Positions 36,080 to 44,783 of a DNA stretch of 64,000 bases are shown piece after piece. The notes beneath the pieces were generated by a model. It was not told the DNA's origin. It worked only from the letters and a program-made list of their open reading frames with translations, and made no database searches. The number at the start of each line of letters is the position of its first letter. Positions within the stretch are counted from its first letter, which is position 1. The position numbers and the translations under genes were made by a program. Location of the stretch: positions 57,566 through 121,565 of the forward strand of contig JANQEA010000066.1 of assembly GCA_028278555.1 (NCBI GenBank), given 5' to 3'. The DNA comes from Candidatus Bipolaricaulota bacterium (lineage in GTDB: Bacteria > Bipolaricaulota > Bipolaricaulia > UBA7950 > UBA9294).

Positions 36080-37080
36080 TGGAAGACCTGAAGGGTAGAT
36101 CGATCAGCGGAATCACCGATGTCGACAAGGATCAAATCGAGCTGATTCTGGAGGTTTCCCGGGATCTGAAGAAGGAGCTGAAGCAGGGGAAGCCGCACCG
36201 TCTTCTGGAGGGGAAGAGCCTCGGAGGCATCTTCGAAACGCCCTCGACGCGGACGAGCATCTCGTTCGAGACCGCGATGATGCAACTCGGCGGCCACATG
36301 CTCTGGCTCGACCAGCACCGTCTCTGGGTCGGCGAAGCCGCCGAGGAGGACTGGCACGACACGATCAAGACCCTCAGTCGTTACCTTGACGGGATCGCCT
36401 ACCGGGCGCTGCGTCGGGAGCGTGTCGACTCGGCGGTCGAGTACGCCAGCATCCCGGTAATCAACGCCTCCTGCCCGGTCGAGCATCCGTGCCAGGCCTT
36501 CGCCGACGTCCTGACTATGCAGGAGAAGAAGGGGAACGTCCGGAATCACAAGGTCGCCTTCTGCTGGGGTTACCGGACGGCGAATCCTCCGGCCGGATTG
36601 GTGAACTCGTCGATGTTGATGGCCGGGAAGCTCGGCTTCACGCTGAGCATCGCGTGCCCCGAAGGGTTCGACCCCGACCCGAACATGCGAGCGATGGCGG
36701 AACAGGCGGCCACCCTGTCGGGCGGGAGCATCGAGATCGTCCGAACCTACGAAGAGGCCGTGAAGGACGCCGACTTCATCAACGTCTACTCCTGGGTCTC
36801 TCCCGAAGTCTTCGCACGAGGGCTGGAGACGCACTTCCAGGGCGACCCCGAGTTCATCGAGATGAAGGCGACGCTGAAGGACCAATGGAGAGTCGACCAG
36901 AAGGTCGTTGACATGGCCAAGCGTGATGTGAACGTCATGCACTGCATGCCGATCTCGAGAAACACGGAAGTGACCGACGAGATCCTGAATTCCGACAAGT
37001 CGATCATCTTCGACGAAGCGGAGAATCGGCTGCATACGGAAAAGGCGATGCTCGCCCTGACGATGGGCGGCTACCGCTAG
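36079..37080 (+). CDS. Aspartate/ornithine carbamoyltransferase family protein (YgeW-like?)
   Basis: A 333-residue carbamoyltransferase. Carbamoyl phosphate-binding motifs are present: FETPSTRTSISFE (STRTS rather than the STRTR of most OTCases), HPCQAFADVLT and MHCMP. The DxxxSMG ornithine loop is replaced by NVYSWVSPEV, so ornithine is probably not the partner. In anaerobic purine and hydantoin pathways such enzymes may work in reverse, splitting an N-carbamoyl compound to carbamoyl phosphate. No carbamate kinase gene is in the window. The GTG start shares one base with the preceding stop and has GGGAGGAGGG upstream. Confidence 0.88.
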   Translation: MEDLKGRSISGITDVDKDQIELILEVSRDLKKELKQGKPHRLLEGKSLGGIFETPSTRTSISFETAMMQLGGHMLWLDQHRLWVGEAAEEDWHDTIKTLSRYLDGIAYRALRRERVDSAVEYASIPVINASCPVEHPCQAFADVLTMQEKKGNVRNHKVAFCWGYRTANPPAGLVNSSMLMAGKLGFTLSIACPEGFDPDPNMRAMAEQAATLSGGSIEIVRTYEEAVKDADFINVYSWVSPEVFARGLETHFQGDPEFIEMKATLKDQWRVDQKVVDMAKRDVNVMHCMPISRNTEVTDEILNSDKSIIFDEAENRLHTEKAMLALTMGGYR

Positions 37081-37116
37081 AGCACAAGCAGATCTGGAAA
37101 TCCAAGGAGGCAGACC

Positions 37117-37779
37117 GTGCCGGATGCCGAACGAATCTACGAGGCGATGAAGAAGAGCATCGAGACCTACGACAGCGATGCCGCTGTCGCCGCGGCCGAA
37201 GAAGCGGTGGCGGCCGGTCTCGATCTGCTCGAGGCGGTCGAGGTCGGTTTCGCCAATCCGATCCGCGAGCTTGGAGAATCCTTCCACCGGATGGAGATCT
37301 TCCTTCCGGAGCTGACGATGGGCGCGGATGCGATGAAGGCCGGTGTGGACGTTCTCGAGCGGGCCCTCGACGAGAGCGGCGGGAAGATCGAGAAGAAGGC
37401 GGTCGTCGTCATCGGGACCGTGGAGGGCGACATCCACGACATCGGCAAGAGCGTCGTCGCCACGCTTCTTCACGCAAACGGGTATCAGGTTCACGATCTG
37501 GGGATCGACCTGCCCGCGACGCGCATCATCGAGGCCGCCGAATCCCACAGCGCCGACGTCATCGCCCTCTCGGCCCTCCTCTCGACGACGATGCTCTACC
37601 AGCGCGACGTCGTGGAGCTCCTCCAGAACAAGGGCTTGAAAGACAAGTACTACGTTCTCGTCGGCGGTGCCCCGGTCACGCAGGCGTGGGCCGACGAGAT
37701 CGGGGCCGACGGGTTCGCCCACGACGCGTTCGATGCCGTGCAGGTTCTCGACAAGGCGATGGAAGGACGGGCCAAGTGA
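37117..37779 (+). CDS. Corrinoid (methyltransferase cognate) protein
   Basis: A 220-residue two-domain corrinoid protein like MtmC, MttC or MtbC. The helical cap domain spans residues 1-90 (GFANPIRELGESFHRMEIFLPEL) and the Rossmann-like B12 domain has the cofactor-binding GDIHDIGK motif, with the axial His at about residue 107, plus SALLSTTM and VGGAPV. It carries the methyl group on cobalt between a substrate methyltransferase and an acceptor. It sits directly before two methyltransferase genes and overlaps the first by 3 nt. The GTG start follows AAGGAGG. Confidence 0.94.
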   Translation: MPDAERIYEAMKKSIETYDSDAAVAAAEEAVAAGLDLLEAVEVGFANPIRELGESFHRMEIFLPELTMGADAMKAGVDVLERALDESGGKIEKKAVVVIGTVEGDIHDIGKSVVATLLHANGYQVHDLGIDLPATRIIEAAESHSADVIALSALLSTTMLYQRDVVELLQNKGLKDKYYVLVGGAPVTQAWADEIGADGFAHDAFDAVQVLDKAMEGRAK

Positions 37780-39140
37780 ACTTCAAGGAGATTGCGAAGC
37801 GTTGCGAGACCGGCCCTCTGACCGAGTCGAAGGACTTCCTGATGAAGTCGGTCGCGGCCAACGCAATGAAGCTGACCAAAGAGTACGAGGTCTCCTGGGA
37901 CGGGAAGACGTTCGTCAATCTCGACGACGAGATGGCCGATCGCTGCTGGCAGGCCGGGAAGGAGCTCTTCCTCAAGACAGGCATCTACAGTATGAACAGC
38001 ACCCGGGTGATCGAGTTCTCCGAGGAGGAAGTCGAGGAGTCCCTTCGATTCGTTCAGCCGCAGCTCGCCATGGGTGCGGGGAAGGATCGCGTCGTCGCCC
38101 ACCATCGGCAGGTGGAGGATTCCCGGAAGCCGTTCGTCTTCTGCGGCCCGTTCAATGCCAACGTGCACGAAGAGATGTTCGTCCGGCTGAACGAGGCCTT
38201 TAGCCGGGAGAAACTCGTCGACTGCCTCTTCTTCCCCGGCTACCTGAACGAGGTCGACGGGCAGCTGATCCGTCCGACATCGGCGCTTGCCACGCGCATG
38301 GCCATCCTCTACGGGCAGTGGTCCCGTGAGGCCGTGCGCCGCGCCGGTCGCCCGGACATGGCGATCGCCGGGCATGCTGTGATGGCCCCCAGCGAGATCG
38401 CCTGCACGAATGAGGAATGGGGACTCCGCTCGACCGACCCGAGGGCGATCGTCCTGATCTCGGAACTTCAGGTCGACGACGTTTCCATGACGCGGCTCGC
38501 CTACTACCAGGCGTACGGTTGTCCGATCTACATGGCGTTCACCCCGTTGATCGGAGGGTACGGAGGGAACCCGGCCGGCACGGCCGTCGTCGCCGTCGCC
38601 TCCTTCATCGCGTCGGCCATGCTCGGAGGGGAGGTCGTTCACATCGGGCCGCAGCACATGAACTACAAGCAGCAAACGAATCAGCATTCGTTGTTCCTCT
38701 CCAGCCTGGCAAATCAGGCCATCGCTCGGAACAGCAACATCATCGCGACCACAAGCCATACGACCTCGGGACGCCCGGGAGATCCGCAGTACGCCCGCGA
38801 GTTCTCGGCTCTCGCGCTCGCCTCGGTCACGAGTGGAAGCAACGTCAGTGGGCCCCGGCCGGCCGAGCCGCTCGGTTTCAACAACGTCAGCCCGCTGATG
38901 GGGAGGCTCTTCGCCGAAGTCGCTCACGCGGCGGCCGGACTGAGCCGGGAGGCAGCAACGCCGATCGTCGAAGCCCTCTACGAGACCTACAAGGACAAGA
39001 TGGATCTGGAGAACGCTCCGAAGGGAGAGCCGTTCGAGGATCTCTATGACCTGACGACACTCGAGCCGACGGCGGAGCACCAGGCCGTCTACGACCAAGT
39101 CAAGGGCGAGCTTGTCCGCCTCGGTGTGCCGCTTCACTGA
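37776..39140 (+). CDS. MtmB-like methylamine methyltransferase without pyrrolysine
   Basis: A 454-residue homologue of methanogen monomethylamine methyltransferase MtmB (usual length 458). The similarity runs end to end: AGKELFLKTGIYSMNSTRVIEFSEEE near residues 60-85 parallels the MtmB N-terminal region, and the C-terminal YDLTTLEPTAEHQAVYDQVK parallels its end. In MtmB the AGRPGM segment precedes pyrrolysine 202. Here AGRPDM is followed by Ala196 (GCG at 38361-38363). There is no in-frame TAG. It presumably transfers a methyl group from an N-methyl substrate to the corrinoid protein encoded just upstream; the substrate is not monomethylamine by the usual chemistry. The GTG start overlaps the corrinoid gene stop. 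Confidence 0.85.
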   Translation: MNFKEIAKRCETGPLTESKDFLMKSVAANAMKLTKEYEVSWDGKTFVNLDDEMADRCWQAGKELFLKTGIYSMNSTRVIEFSEEEVEESLRFVQPQLAMGAGKDRVVAHHRQVEDSRKPFVFCGPFNANVHEEMFVRLNEAFSREKLVDCLFFPGYLNEVDGQLIRPTSALATRMAILYGQWSREAVRRAGRPDMAIAGHAVMAPSEIACTNEEWGLRSTDPRAIVLISELQVDDVSMTRLAYYQAYGCPIYMAFTPLIGGYGGNPAGTAVVAVASFIASAMLGGEVVHIGPQHMNYKQQTNQHSLFLSSLANQAIARNSNIIATTSHTTSGRPGDPQYAREFSALALASVTSGSNVSGPRPAEPLGFNNVSPLMGRLFAEVAHAAAGLSREAATPIVEALYETYKDKMDLENAPKGEPFEDLYDLTTLEPTAEHQAVYDQVKGELVRLGVPLH

Positions 39141-39173
39141 GGCCGGAAATCCGGAGTTCAAGAAGGAGGCGCG

Positions 39174-40628
39174 TTGAGATTCCAACCGACGCTCAAGGTC
39201 CTGAGTGACGAGCAGATCGAGCGGATCCACCAGGCCGCGCTCGAGATGCTGATGAATCCCGGCGTGCTGGTGAAGTCAGAGGAGGCTCGTGACCTCCTGA
39301 AGCAGGCCGGAGCCGACATTGACGAGGAGACGATGATCTGCCGGATCCCGGGGAACATCGTCATGGAGGCGATGAAGTCCGCTCCTTCGTCGTTCACGGT
39401 CCACGCCCGGAACCCGGAGAATGATGTGCACGTCTCCACGAGCGACGTCCACATCGAACCGATGATCGGCCGGATCAACTGCTACGACTACGCAAGCGGC
39501 GAGGCGCGTCCTACGACGCTCGAGGATGTCGGACACCTGATCCGGATCGCCGACGCCATGCCGAACTACCACCTGCTGCACTCGGGAGCGATCATGCCTC
39601 AGATCGAGGGGATCCCGATCCGGGCGACGCACGCGTACGGCTATCTCGAGTCGGTCCGTAACTCAACGAAGCCGGTGAAGGCGACGTCCCGCGAACGCGT
39701 CATGGCGGAGGATTGCTTGCGGATGGTCGCCGCCGTCGCCGGTGGCGAAGAGGAGCTCAAGAAGAGGCCCTGCACGTTCACGACCGACAATCCGGTCGCC
39801 CCGCTCCACCACGACCGAGACCAGGTCGAGGGGGCTCTCCTCTACGCGGAGTACGGGATTCCGATCGACGTCACATCCGAGCCACAGGCAGGGGCGACCG
39901 CTCCGGTGACGATCGCCGGCCTCCTCGCACAGCAGACAGCCGACGTGATCAGCGGGATCACGATCCTTCAGCTCAAGAACCCGGGGAACCCGGTCTGGTA
40001 TGGAACCTGCGGATCGGTCATGGACATGCGCGTCGGCCGGATCGCGATCGGAGCGATCGAGATGGGGCTGATCAACGTCGCGAGCGCGCAGATGGCCCAC
40101 TTCTACGACGTCCCTTGTCGGGGCACGGCGTCGGCGACGGATTCGAAGGAGCTCGACTTCCAGGCGGGCTACGAGAAGACGGCCGTGATGACGATGGCCG
40201 TTCTCGGCGGCGTCAACAAGATCTTCTACCCGGGGACCATGGAGGGCGCTCTGACGATCAGCAAGGAGGGCCTGGTCCTCGACAACGAGATCGCCGGAGC
40301 CATCTATCGAGTCCTGGACGGCATCGACGTCGTCGATGACACCCTCGGCGTCGAGCTGGCGCGAACCGTCGGGCCGGGCGGCCACTACCTCAGCCAACGT
40401 CACACGATGCAATTCATCCGCAAGGAGCACTTCATGCCGCTCCTCGCCGATCGCCTGATCCGGGAGCGATGGGAGGAGGCCGGCCGAAAGAACATGGTGG
40501 CGAAGGCGCACGAGACCGTCGTTCGGATCCTCGACGAGCACGAAGTCGAGCCACTCCCCGAGAAGACGGAAGCGGAACTGAAGCGGATCGTGCGCGAAGT
40601 CGAGGAGCGAGAGGAGAAGCAATCGTGA
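39174..40628 (+). CDS. Trimethylamine methyltransferase family (MttB superfamily), non-pyrrolysine
   Basis: A 484-residue protein of the MttB/COG5598 superfamily. Typical features are the N-terminal LKVLSDEQIERIHQAALEML, the GALLYAEYGIPIDVTSEPQAGATAPVT region split over residues 222-248, and DFQAGYEKTAVM near residue 330. No in-frame TAG is present. Characterised non-pyrrolysine members (MtgB, MtpB, MtcB) demethylate quaternary amines such as glycine betaine, proline betaine or carnitine. It probably shares the corrinoid protein at 37117. The TTG start follows a strong AAGGAGG, 4 nt spacing. Confidence 0.92.
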   Translation: MRFQPTLKVLSDEQIERIHQAALEMLMNPGVLVKSEEARDLLKQAGADIDEETMICRIPGNIVMEAMKSAPSSFTVHARNPENDVHVSTSDVHIEPMIGRINCYDYASGEARPTTLEDVGHLIRIADAMPNYHLLHSGAIMPQIEGIPIRATHAYGYLESVRNSTKPVKATSRERVMAEDCLRMVAAVAGGEEELKKRPCTFTTDNPVAPLHHDRDQVEGALLYAEYGIPIDVTSEPQAGATAPVTIAGLLAQQTADVISGITILQLKNPGNPVWYGTCGSVMDMRVGRIAIGAIEMGLINVASAQMAHFYDVPCRGTASATDSKELDFQAGYEKTAVMTMAVLGGVNKIFYPGTMEGALTISKEGLVLDNEIAGAIYRVLDGIDVVDDTLGVELARTVGPGGHYLSQRHTMQFIRKEHFMPLLADRLIRERWEEAGRKNMVAKAHETVVRILDEHEVEPLPEKTEAELKRIVREVEEREEKQS

Positions 40629-41632
40629 AGGACATCGAGTTCCTTTACCTCAACCAACAGGACGTGATCGCAACCGGGGTGACGATGGCCACGGCGATCG
40701 AATCCGTCGAGGACGCCTTTCGGCATCACATAGCCGGGCAGACGATCCTCCCCTACAAGACGGTCGTCGATCTCGGTGAGATCGAGCGGGGCCGCGGAAA
40801 CGCGATGCCCGGATACGTCGGAGGAGACTACGAGGCTCTCGGCATCAAGTGGATCGCCGGCTTCCCCCAGAATCCGCGGAAGCACGGCCTCCCGCGGGCG
40901 ACCGGCTTCTTCATTCTGAACGACTCCTGGAACGGACTGCCGCTGGCGGTCATGGACTGCACCTGGCTCTCCGCGCTTCGCACGGGCGCCGTGACCGGGG
41001 CCGGGGCGAAGGTCCTCGCCCGACAGGATTCCGAGTCGGTGGCGATCATCGGTGCTGGGGTCCAGGGGCGGACGCAGCTCGAGGCCCTGATGGTCGCTCT
41101 CCCCAATCTCAAGGCGGTTCGGGCCTTCGACATCGACCGTGAAACGGCCGTCCAGTATGCAAAGGACATGAGCGCAGCCTTCGGCCTCGACGCTGCAGCT
41201 GTCGAGAGTGCGGAGGAGGCGGTCGTCGGCGCCGACATCATCGTCACGGTGACGGTCGCCAACGAGCCGATCGTGAAGGACGCCTGGCTGAAGCCGGGCA
41301 GCTTCTTCTCCGCCGTGGGCTCCTACCAGGAGGAAGAGTTCGAAGCCGTGCTCAATTCGGATTTGATCGTGGTCGATGACACCGACACCGTCGAGCACCG
41401 GGGCACGCCGGTCGTCGCCCTCATGCTGGCCGACGACATGATCGAGAGGGAGCGGGTCCTCGATCTCGGGCCGATCATCACGGGCGATATCCCCGGCCGA
41501 ACGAACGAGGATCAGCGGGTCTTCTTCTCGCCGATCGGGATGGGGATTCACGACATCTGCCTCTGTCACAAGGTCTATCAGGCCGCGGTGGAGAAGGGGA
41601 TCGGGACACCACTGAAGCTGTTCGGGAACTGA
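40625..41632 (+). CDS. Ornithine cyclodeaminase / mu-crystallin family protein
   Basis: A 335-residue protein with the family pattern: PYKTVVDL and GNAMPGYVGG near the N-terminus, TGFFILNDSWNGLPLAVMD, TALRTGA-like SALRTGAVTG, and the NAD-binding AIIGAGVQGRTQLEAL (Rossmann, about residues 140-157). Members include ornithine cyclodeaminase, alanine dehydrogenase and ketimine reductases. In this operon a role in deaminating or reducing an imino acid intermediate is reasonable but not proven. The GTG start overlaps the upstream stop by 4 nt (GTGA). Confidence 0.87.
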   Translation: MKDIEFLYLNQQDVIATGVTMATAIESVEDAFRHHIAGQTILPYKTVVDLGEIERGRGNAMPGYVGGDYEALGIKWIAGFPQNPRKHGLPRATGFFILNDSWNGLPLAVMDCTWLSALRTGAVTGAGAKVLARQDSESVAIIGAGVQGRTQLEALMVALPNLKAVRAFDIDRETAVQYAKDMSAAFGLDAAAVESAEEAVVGADIIVTVTVANEPIVKDAWLKPGSFFSAVGSYQEEEFEAVLNSDLIVVDDTDTVEHRGTPVVALMLADDMIERERVLDLGPIITGDIPGRTNEDQRVFFSPIGMGIHDICLCHKVYQAAVEKGIGTPLKLFGN

Positions 41633-41646
41633 GCGAGGTCTCTAGC

Positions 41647-42048
41647 GTGGGATTCGTCGTCGACGTCGAACGATGCACCGAGTGCAAGCGATGCGCCATC
41701 GCCTGCTCGTTGGCGAAGACCGGAGCCGTGCGTATCCAGGACTCGCGAATCGACATCCGGCCGACCTGGCCCGACGTTCCGGAGATTCGGGTTTGCCGTT
41801 TCGAGGACTGCGAGGGCCAGCCGTGCATCGAATCCTGCCCGGTCTCGGCGATCCGCAACATCGAAGGCGTCATCCTCATCGATGCCGAGACGTGCATCGG
41901 ATGTGGCGCCTGCGAGGCCGTCTGCCCGTACTGGGCGATCCGGATTCGTGACGGGGTGGCTCTCAAGTGCGACCTCTGTGCGGGCGATCCCGCCTGTGTG
42001 AAGGAATGCGTGACGGCCGCGCTGCGAAGCAAGGAGGCGGCCCCATGA
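41647..42048 (+). CDS. Polyferredoxin-type 4Fe-4S protein (AOR partner)
   Basis: A 133-residue protein with about fifteen cysteines in ferredoxin spacing: CTECKRCAIAC at the N-terminus, CRFEDCEGQPCIESCP, CIGCGACEAVCP, and a final CDLCAGDPACVKEC. It would carry up to four [4Fe-4S] clusters, like HycB/NrfC-type electron-transfer subunits. It is coupled by a 4-nt overlap to the aldehyde ferredoxin oxidoreductase gene and is its probable electron partner. The GTG start has only a weak GAGG upstream. Confidence 0.9.
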   Translation: MGFVVDVERCTECKRCAIACSLAKTGAVRIQDSRIDIRPTWPDVPEIRVCRFEDCEGQPCIESCPVSAIRNIEGVILIDAETCIGCGACEAVCPYWAIRIRDGVALKCDLCAGDPACVKECVTAALRSKEAAP

Positions 42049-43865
42049 CCGGGAGCATGTTCGACCGAATGCTCCGGATCGATGTCGGGACAAAGACTGC
42101 TTCTCTCTGGACGGTGCCGAGCGATGTGCGCGCGTATCTCGGCGGCATCGGCTACGGCGTGAAGATCCTCAGCGATGAGGTCGACCCGACCATCGATCCT
42201 CTGTCTCCAACGAACAAGGTCGTGCTCACCGTCGGACCGCTCACCGGGACGTCGGCGCCAATGCACGCGCAGACGTGCCTCGTCACCAAGTCACCGCTCA
42301 CCGGGACGATCCTCAACTCCTACGCCGGAGGCTTCCTCGGCCCGGAGATCAAGTTCTGCGGCCTCGATGGGATCATCCTCGAAGGCGCGGCACCCGAGTG
42401 GCTCCTCCTCCTGATCGACGATGACGCCGTTCGCTTCGAGTCGGCGGAGGCGATCGTCGGAAAGACAACGGAAGAGACCGAGACCCACATCAAGGAGACC
42501 TACGGTCAGGACTACCGGACGCTCTCGATCGGCCCCGCCGGCGAGCGGGCTGTTGCCATGGCCGGGACGTTTTCGGAGACGCGAGCGTTCGGTCGTGGAG
42601 GTTCCGGGGCGGTCCTCGGATCGAAGCGGATCAAGGCGATCGGAATTCGGGGGACGGGCGGCGTAGCAGTTACTGACCCCGATGCATTCCGCGATCTGAC
42701 TGCGCGGAACATGGACACCCTTCGCGGTGCGCGGGCCGAGGAGTACGGGCTGCTCGGAATCTTCTCGAAGTACGGAACCGGCGGTGGGATGCCGTTGGTC
42801 CAGGCTCACGGCGCACTCCCCACGATGAACCACACGTACGGCAGCTTCGAAGGGGCAGACAAGATCGACGGTCCCTTCTACGAGGAGAGCTTCTACACCC
42901 GCGACATCGCGTGCTTCGGATGCCCGATCCATTGTGGGAGAGTTCACAAGTTCCGTGGGGCCGACGGCAGCGAGCTTTGGGGCCGAGGACCGGAGTACGA
43001 GACGATGTTCTCTCTCGGATCGAACCTGCTGAACGGGGATGCCGAGAGGCTCGCCGAGGTAAACAGGTTGACCGAGCTCTACGGCGTGGACAGCCTGACG
43101 ACCGGCGTCACGATCGCCTGGGCGTTGGAGATGGCCGAAGCCGGGAAGCTGAGCACGCCGGGATTGGATCTGCGTTTCGGCAACGCCGATGCCGTGCTCG
43201 ACCTCCTCCACGCCATCTGCGCCCGTGAGGGAATCGGAGATCTGCTGGCGAAGGGGCCGAGAGAGGCCGCTCTCGAACTGGGGAACGACGGCCTGGGGCG
43301 CGCAATGCAGGTGAAGAACTCCGGGTTCGCCGCCTGGATGCCGAGACGAATGAAGGGGACCGGCCTCGCCTACGCGACCTCCAACCGAGGGGCGTGCCAC
43401 AAACGGGCACCGATCGGCGCCGAGATCGCAGGACAGCTCGATATGGACAGCTACGAAGGGAAGGCGGCCGTGCTGATCGACGTCCAGAACACGGTGAACG
43501 CCGTCTTCACGTTGATCAGCTGCCGGTTCCACGAGTTCGCCACCGACCACGAGGTCTATCCCGCGTTCGTCAGGAGCGCGATCGGGCGGGATGCCACTTG
43601 GTCCGAGATGGTGGCGCTCGGCGAACGGATCTGGAACCTAGAGAAGCTGTTCAACCTGAAAGCTGGGCTGACACGGGAGGACGACAGGCTGCCGGAGAAG
43701 TGCTTCGAGCCCGTTCTCGGTGAGACGTCGCAGTCGGCGGTCATCGAAGCGGCCAGGTTCGAAGCCATGCTCGACGAGTACTACAGCCTGCGAGGTTGGG
43801 ATTCGGAGGGTGTTCCCCGGCGTGAGAAGCTGATCGAGCTCGGCATCGGGGACTACGCCGTGTAG
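42045..43865 (+). CDS. Aldehyde ferredoxin oxidoreductase family protein
   Basis: A 606-residue AOR homologue of normal length. The N-terminal domain (YLGGIGYGVKIL and KSPLTGTILNSYAGG) binds the tungsten- or molybdenum-bispterin. The [4Fe-4S] ligands are in CFGCPIHCGR and the later Cys in RGACHKRAP. It oxidises aldehydes to acids, or reduces acids, with ferredoxin. The ferredoxin-type gene just upstream supports this. In the operon it might oxidise an aldehyde from the sugar or amine part of the substrate. The start has AAGGAGG and overlaps the ferredoxin stop. Confidence 0.92.
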   Translation: MTGSMFDRMLRIDVGTKTASLWTVPSDVRAYLGGIGYGVKILSDEVDPTIDPLSPTNKVVLTVGPLTGTSAPMHAQTCLVTKSPLTGTILNSYAGGFLGPEIKFCGLDGIILEGAAPEWLLLLIDDDAVRFESAEAIVGKTTEETETHIKETYGQDYRTLSIGPAGERAVAMAGTFSETRAFGRGGSGAVLGSKRIKAIGIRGTGGVAVTDPDAFRDLTARNMDTLRGARAEEYGLLGIFSKYGTGGGMPLVQAHGALPTMNHTYGSFEGADKIDGPFYEESFYTRDIACFGCPIHCGRVHKFRGADGSELWGRGPEYETMFSLGSNLLNGDAERLAEVNRLTELYGVDSLTTGVTIAWALEMAEAGKLSTPGLDLRFGNADAVLDLLHAICAREGIGDLLAKGPREAALELGNDGLGRAMQVKNSGFAAWMPRRMKGTGLAYATSNRGACHKRAPIGAEIAGQLDMDSYEGKAAVLIDVQNTVNAVFTLISCRFHEFATDHEVYPAFVRSAIGRDATWSEMVALGERIWNLEKLFNLKAGLTREDDRLPEKCFEPVLGETSQSAVIEAARFEAMLDEYYSLRGWDSEGVPRREKLIELGIGDYAV

Positions 43866-43916
43866 CAATCGGGATTCGGGCGGAGCGAAACAGCCAAGAG
43901 AGAAAAGAGAGAACGG

Positions 43917-44783
43917 ATGAGATACCTCAAACCGAGCAGCGTCGAGGAGGCTGCGGATCTTCTTGAATCCTCGCAGGGGATGATCCTGGCCGGAGGAACG
44001 GATCTGTGCGTCTACATGGCCGAAGGAGTCGTCGATCCCGAAGCGCTGATCGACATCGGCGACCTCGACGCCATGAGAGGCATCCAAGCCGCCAAGAGCG
44101 ATCACGGAGATGTGATCCGGATCGGCGCCTGCACGACGATCGCCGAGATCGCGACATCCGAGGCGCTGCCCACGTGCCTTCGGCAGGGCGCCCAGGCGGT
44201 CGGCTCGCCTCAGATCAGGAACCTGGGAACCATAGGCGGAAACGTCTGCAACGCCTCTCCTTGCGGTGATACACTCGCTCCCCTCCTGACGCTCGATGCC
44301 CGATTCGTGCTCCGCTCGTCCGGCGGAACTCGGACCGTCGAGAGCGGAGACTTCTTCACCGGCCCGAAGCAAACGGTCCTCGGGCCCGGCGAGATCCTCG
44401 AATTCATCGAGATCCCTGCCGCATCCTGCGCGAGGGCATCCGCCTTCCGGATGATCGGCAATCGGAAGGGACAGGCGATCTCGCAGGTGAATGCCGCAGT
44501 CAGCCTGACGATCGCCGATGGAAGGATGTCGGACATTCGCGTCGCCGTGGGGAGCGTCGCGCCGATCCCCCTTCGCCTGACGAAGCTCGAAGGGGTTCTG
44601 GACGGACAGCCGATCGATGACGTGAGCCTGGCAGCGATTCGAGAGCCGGTCCTCGAGGGAATCCGCCCGATCGACGACGTCCGTTCGACCGCGACTTACC
44701 GGCAGGAGGTCACGGTCTCCCTGGTCTTCGATGCTTGGGCAGAGTGTGTGGGCCGAGCCTCCGGCGAAGGAGAGTGCCGATGA
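43917..44783 (+). CDS. Xanthine dehydrogenase family, FAD-binding subunit
   Basis: A 288-residue CoxM/XdhB-type subunit. It has the FAD motifs ILAGGTDLCVYM (residues 23-34) and LGTIGGNVCNASPCGDTLAPL (about 100-120) and a C-terminal CO_deh_flav_C domain. It passes electrons from the [2Fe-2S] subunit to NAD+ or ferredoxin. It is the first of three genes for one hydroxylase; its stop overlaps the start of the next gene. The start follows GAGAAAAGAGAGAA, a purine-rich but weak Shine-Dalgarno sequence. Confidence 0.92.
   Translation: MRYLKPSSVEEAADLLESSQGMILAGGTDLCVYMAEGVVDPEALIDIGDLDAMRGIQAAKSDHGDVIRIGACTTIAEIATSEALPTCLRQGAQAVGSPQIRNLGTIGGNVCNASPCGDTLAPLLTLDARFVLRSSGGTRTVESGDFFTGPKQTVLGPGEILEFIEIPAASCARASAFRMIGNRKGQAISQVNAAVSLTIADGRMSDIRVAVGSVAPIPLRLTKLEGVLDGQPIDDVSLAAIREPVLEGIRPIDDVRSTATYRQEVTVSLVFDAWAECVGRASGEGECR

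Noticed and set aside
38361..38363. Possible pyrrolysine (in-frame TAG) in the MtmB-like gene
   Set aside because: The codon at the expected place is GCG (Ala), and the frame has no internal TAG; no pylT or pylS is visible in the window.
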